In this document: positions 3,904 through 6,000 of the stretch, in pieces
Layout: each line of letters opens with the position of its first letter
Numbering within the stretch: the stretch's first letter is position 1
NCBI GenBank assembly: GCA_036394075.1
Contig: DASWFT010000295.1
Span: 1 to 6,000, forward strand
Reading direction: 5' to 3'
Origin: JAWWPY01 sp036394075
Lineage (GTDB): Bacteria; Actinomycetota; Actinomycetes; Streptosporangiales; Streptosporangiaceae
DNA length: 6,000 bases
Made by a program: the position numbers and the translations under genes
The notes under the pieces: model-generated
Told to the model about the DNA's origin: nothing
Database searches by the model: none
What the model saw: the letters and a program-made list of their open reading frames with translations, nothing else

Positions 3904-6000
3904 ATGCGTAGTCACCTGCACACTCACCGTCAATGTCGAAGGCTTGGGCGTCTTCTGCTAAGGATGCCGGTGATGGCGGCTGCGGCTGCCGTGGCCATTG
4001 TGCTGCCTGCGGCCTCCGCGTCGCCAGCTGGGGCGGCCCTCGCCGGCCCGGCGAGCGTGGCCCGGGCGGCTGGCCAGGATTCAGGATCTGGCCAGCCGAA
4101 TAACAATGACCCCTACAGCCTGCCGGTGAGGCTTCCGCGCGGGATTGTGGCCTCGCCCGCGGTTGACCCGGCGGCGCCGTATACGCCGGTGGTGAAGAGC
4201 CTGATTGCGCAGCTCCTGCCGGACAACCCGCCCACCGCGGCCGAGCTGGCCAACGCGTCGAAGATCATGGTCTACGGGCGAGGGATTAACGGCTGCTGGG
4301 GGACAGGCCCGGTGGAGGCCCCGGTGGGGACCACGCCGAGTATCGAGCAGCTGTGCTGGGCCGATGCCCAGGGGGTGCTGTTGACCAGTGGCGCTATCCG
4401 GGCGGGCACGACCGCGCCGATGACGCTGATGGGCCTGGGGTCGTCGTTCGACACCTCGCTCGGCAACGTGTGGGGGCAGACCGCTGGCAAGGAAGCCCGC
4501 TGGTACATGGTGACGGGCATCTACGGGCCGCAGGGTGACATCAACGTGCTGCCTAACTGGGGCCGTAACCTGACGACCACTGGCGAGGATCCTTTCCTCA
4601 GCCAGAACATGGTGGCGTCGCAGGTCAACGGCATGCAGGGCGTCGGCGCGATGTCGCAGATGAAGCATTTCGCCATCTACAACGGCCAGAACGGCAACAC
4701 GACCTACCAGGACCAGGCGCTCCATGAGGTGCTGCTCGGGCCGTATGAGGGTGGCTACGTCCAGGGCAAGGCCGCAGCGGCGATGTGCTCCTACCAGGCG
4801 TCCCAGGACCTCTCGCCCTACCTGCCGTCCTCGGTCCCGTCGCTGTGGCCGGCCAGCCCCTACGCGACGGGGACCGGGCCCCAGACCTGGCCACTCGGCG
4901 AGATGCACTTCTCGTGTGAGCAGCCGCAGCTGATCGGCAACGTGCTACGCCAGCAGTGGCACTCGCTGGCCATGGTCGCGACCGACTACGGCGCGATGCA
5001 CAGCACGAGCGCCATCTTCCAGGGCACCGACCAGGAGATGCCGACCAGGAACTTCTACTACACCACCAACCCGTACGGCGCTAACGGCTCGCCTTTCAGC
5101 GCGCCGGCCAGCGGATTCGACGCGACCGGCAGCACGTGCGCCGACCCGGCCACGGGCAACCAGGTCAGCTGCAGCGCGGCGGGCGCGATCCATGTCTCGG
5201 GTATCCCGTCCGGATCGGCGTGCCCGCTGGATGCCACCAACGGCGGCGGCTGCAGCCTGGTCAACGCGGTGCTCGCTGGTACGGTGCCGCTGCCGGTGTT
5301 CAAGCAGTCGCTGGCGCGGATCCTCTACCAGGAGCAGCGTTTCGGCCTGCTGGGGTGCTCGTCCACGCCGGTCTCACCGCTGTGCACCAACCCCGGCGGC
5401 AACGGCACCCAGGGTGGCGACGCCCCGGGGACGGGCACGCGGACCGGTCAGGTCCTGCTGCCCGACGGCCCCACCAGCGGGCCCCCGGTGCTGGGAACCA
5501 AGAACGGCGACGCCGCGGTCGTGGAGAAGTACTCCGAAGAGGGCGCCGTGCTGCTCAAGAACGACAGCCAGGCGCTGCCGATCACGCGCTCGGACCTGGG
5601 CGGCGGCATCCTCGTGACCGGCGCGAACGCGAACCACACGGTCGCCGATCCGACCCGTGAGGCGTCGACCGGTTTCGTCGACCGCAACGCGATCAATCCG
5701 CTGCAGCAGCTCAAGGCGTTCAGCGGGAAGCCGGACGCGTTCACCTACGTTCCCGCCGGCGACCCGACGGGACAGCCTGTGCCGTCCTCCGCCTTCTCGA
5801 CGTCGGGCGCGTCGGTGACTGGGAGCCTGGCCCGCACGACGGGTCCCGGCGCACCGTCCACCGATCCGGCCATCGACTTCACCAACGTCTCGGGACACGG
5901 TCAGCTGACCCCCGGGAGCTACACCTGGAGCGGTTACGTCTACGTCCCGGCCACCGACACCTACACGTTTGATTTCCAGCAGAGCAGCGCCGTCCCGAAC
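3904..6000 (+). CDS. Secreted glycoside hydrolase family 3 enzyme with PA14-like domain, 3' end outside window
   Basis: An open frame of 699 codons runs off the right edge. Residues 1-39 form an export signal: basic region with RRLGRLLLR, hydrophobic stretch PVMAAAAAVAIVLPAA, likely cleavage after ASA (39). The family 3 (beta-glucosidase-like) catalytic domain shows GRNLTTTGEDPFLS (220-233), the substrate-binding Lys-His in MKHFAIYNGQN (253-263) and VATDYGAMHSTSAIFQGTDQEMP (358-380), with Asp361 as candidate nucleophile. KQSLARILYQEQRFGLLG (467-484) closes it. A Gly/Thr-rich linker leads to the C-terminal domain at EEGAVLLKNDSQALPI (545-560). From about residue 635, PGSYTWSGYVYVPATDTYTF resembles the start of a PA14 carbohydrate-binding domain, often inserted at this place in GH3 enzymes. 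Six cysteines (412-494) lie in and around a loop after the nucleophile, fitting an extracellular disulfide-bonded protein. It probably cleaves beta-glucosidic or related oligosaccharides; exact specificity is not readable. Confidence 0.92.
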   Translation, partial: MRSHLHTHRQCRRLGRLLLRMPVMAAAAAVAIVLPAASASPAGAALAGPASVARAAGQDSGSGQPNNNDPYSLPVRLPRGIVASPAVDPAAPYTPVVKSLIAQLLPDNPPTAAELANASKIMVYGRGINGCWGTGPVEAPVGTTPSIEQLCWADAQGVLLTSGAIRAGTTAPMTLMGLGSSFDTSLGNVWGQTAGKEARWYMVTGIYGPQGDINVLPNWGRNLTTTGEDPFLSQNMVASQVNGMQGVGAMSQMKHFAIYNGQNGNTTYQDQALHEVLLGPYEGGYVQGKAAAAMCSYQASQDLSPYLPSSVPSLWPASPYATGTGPQTWPLGEMHFSCEQPQLIGNVLRQQWHSLAMVATDYGAMHSTSAIFQGTDQEMPTRNFYYTTNPYGANGSPFSAPASGFDATGSTCADPATGNQVSCSAAGAIHVSGIPSGSACPLDATNGGGCSLVNAVLAGTVPLPVFKQSLARILYQEQRFGLLGCSSTPVSPLCTNPGGNGTQGGDAPGTGTRTGQVLLPDGPTSGPPVLGTKNGDAAVVEKYSEEGAVLLKNDSQALPITRSDLGGGILVTGANANHTVADPTREASTGFVDRNAINPLQQLKAFSGKPDAFTYVPAGDPTGQPVPSSAFSTSGASVTGSLARTTGPGAPSTDPAIDFTNVSGHGQLTPGSYTWSGYVYVPATDTYTFDFQQSSAVPN

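Noticed and set aside
3664..3933. 89-codon and 62-codon minus-strand ORFs opposite the kinase-like ORF
   Set aside because: They cover the regulatory region and the hydrolase start, lack plausible ribosome binding sites and show no recognisable motif.
4081..4908. 275-codon minus-strand ORF inside the hydrolase gene
   Set aside because: Antisense shadow caused by GC-rich codon bias; Arg/His-rich protein, while the plus frame carries intact GH3 motifs.
5136..5898. Plus and minus ORFs of 174 codons inside the hydrolase gene
   Set aside because: Alternative-frame shadows; the hydrolase frame is open throughout and has family motifs on both sides.
1..6000. tRNA, rRNA, CRISPR array, insertion sequence or transposase
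   Set aside because: No cloverleaf-like sequence, no regularly spaced repeats, no transposase-like reading frame and no terminal inverted repeats were recognised; the repeats at 3580-3695 are too few and unevenly spaced for a CRISPR.

Overview
The window is high-GC DNA with strong G/C bias at third codon positions. It carries several protein families that are typical of, or expanded in, filamentous Actinobacteria: a DUF397 protein, an XRE regulator with a DUF5753 C-terminus, an RsbW-like ATP-binding protein and a DUF574-type SAM methyltransferase. The source is therefore very likely a Streptomyces-like, Streptosporangiales-like or Frankia-like actinomycete. The genus cannot be fixed from the sequence.

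Region 1 (1-1919) is a small regulatory cluster. An RsbW-like histidine-kinase-type ATPase reads leftward and leaves the window at base 1. Divergent from it lie a DUF397 gene (639-863) and an XRE-DUF5753 gene (1011-1919). The DUF397 gene precedes its XRE partner and is separated from it by a terminator-like hairpin, the reverse of the more familiar XRE-then-DUF397 order. This is the WhiJ/BldB/AbaA or Scr1-Scr2 type of module, linked in Streptomyces to development and antibiotic control. Region 2 (1920-2872) holds a convergent methyltransferase gene of the DUF574 family.

Region 3 (2873-3903) looks like a worn carbohydrate-utilisation locus. It has about 290 bp without a convincing gene, then only the C-terminal third of a ROK-family protein on the minus strand. 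A relatively AT-rich stretch follows, with a 15-bp perfect palindrome whose 13-bp core is identical to the Tn10 tetO2 operator core, and three related CCGGA-containing repeats. Next comes a 17-codon ORF that looks like the N-terminus of a PfkB sugar kinase, stopping 14 bp before the next gene.

Region 4 (3904-6000, open at the right edge) is a secreted multidomain family 3 glycoside hydrolase. Visible parts are a signal peptide, the catalytic domain with the Lys-His motif and candidate Asp nucleophile, the start of the C-terminal domain, and the start of a PA14-like insertion. Its transcription probably depends on signals in region 3.

No rRNA, tRNA, CRISPR array, transposase or complete mobile element was seen. 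Nothing here is clearly a new system. The best leads are the tetO-like site with its repeats, the kinase/ROK remnants beside the hydrolase gene, and the unusual layout of the ATPase/DUF397/XRE group.
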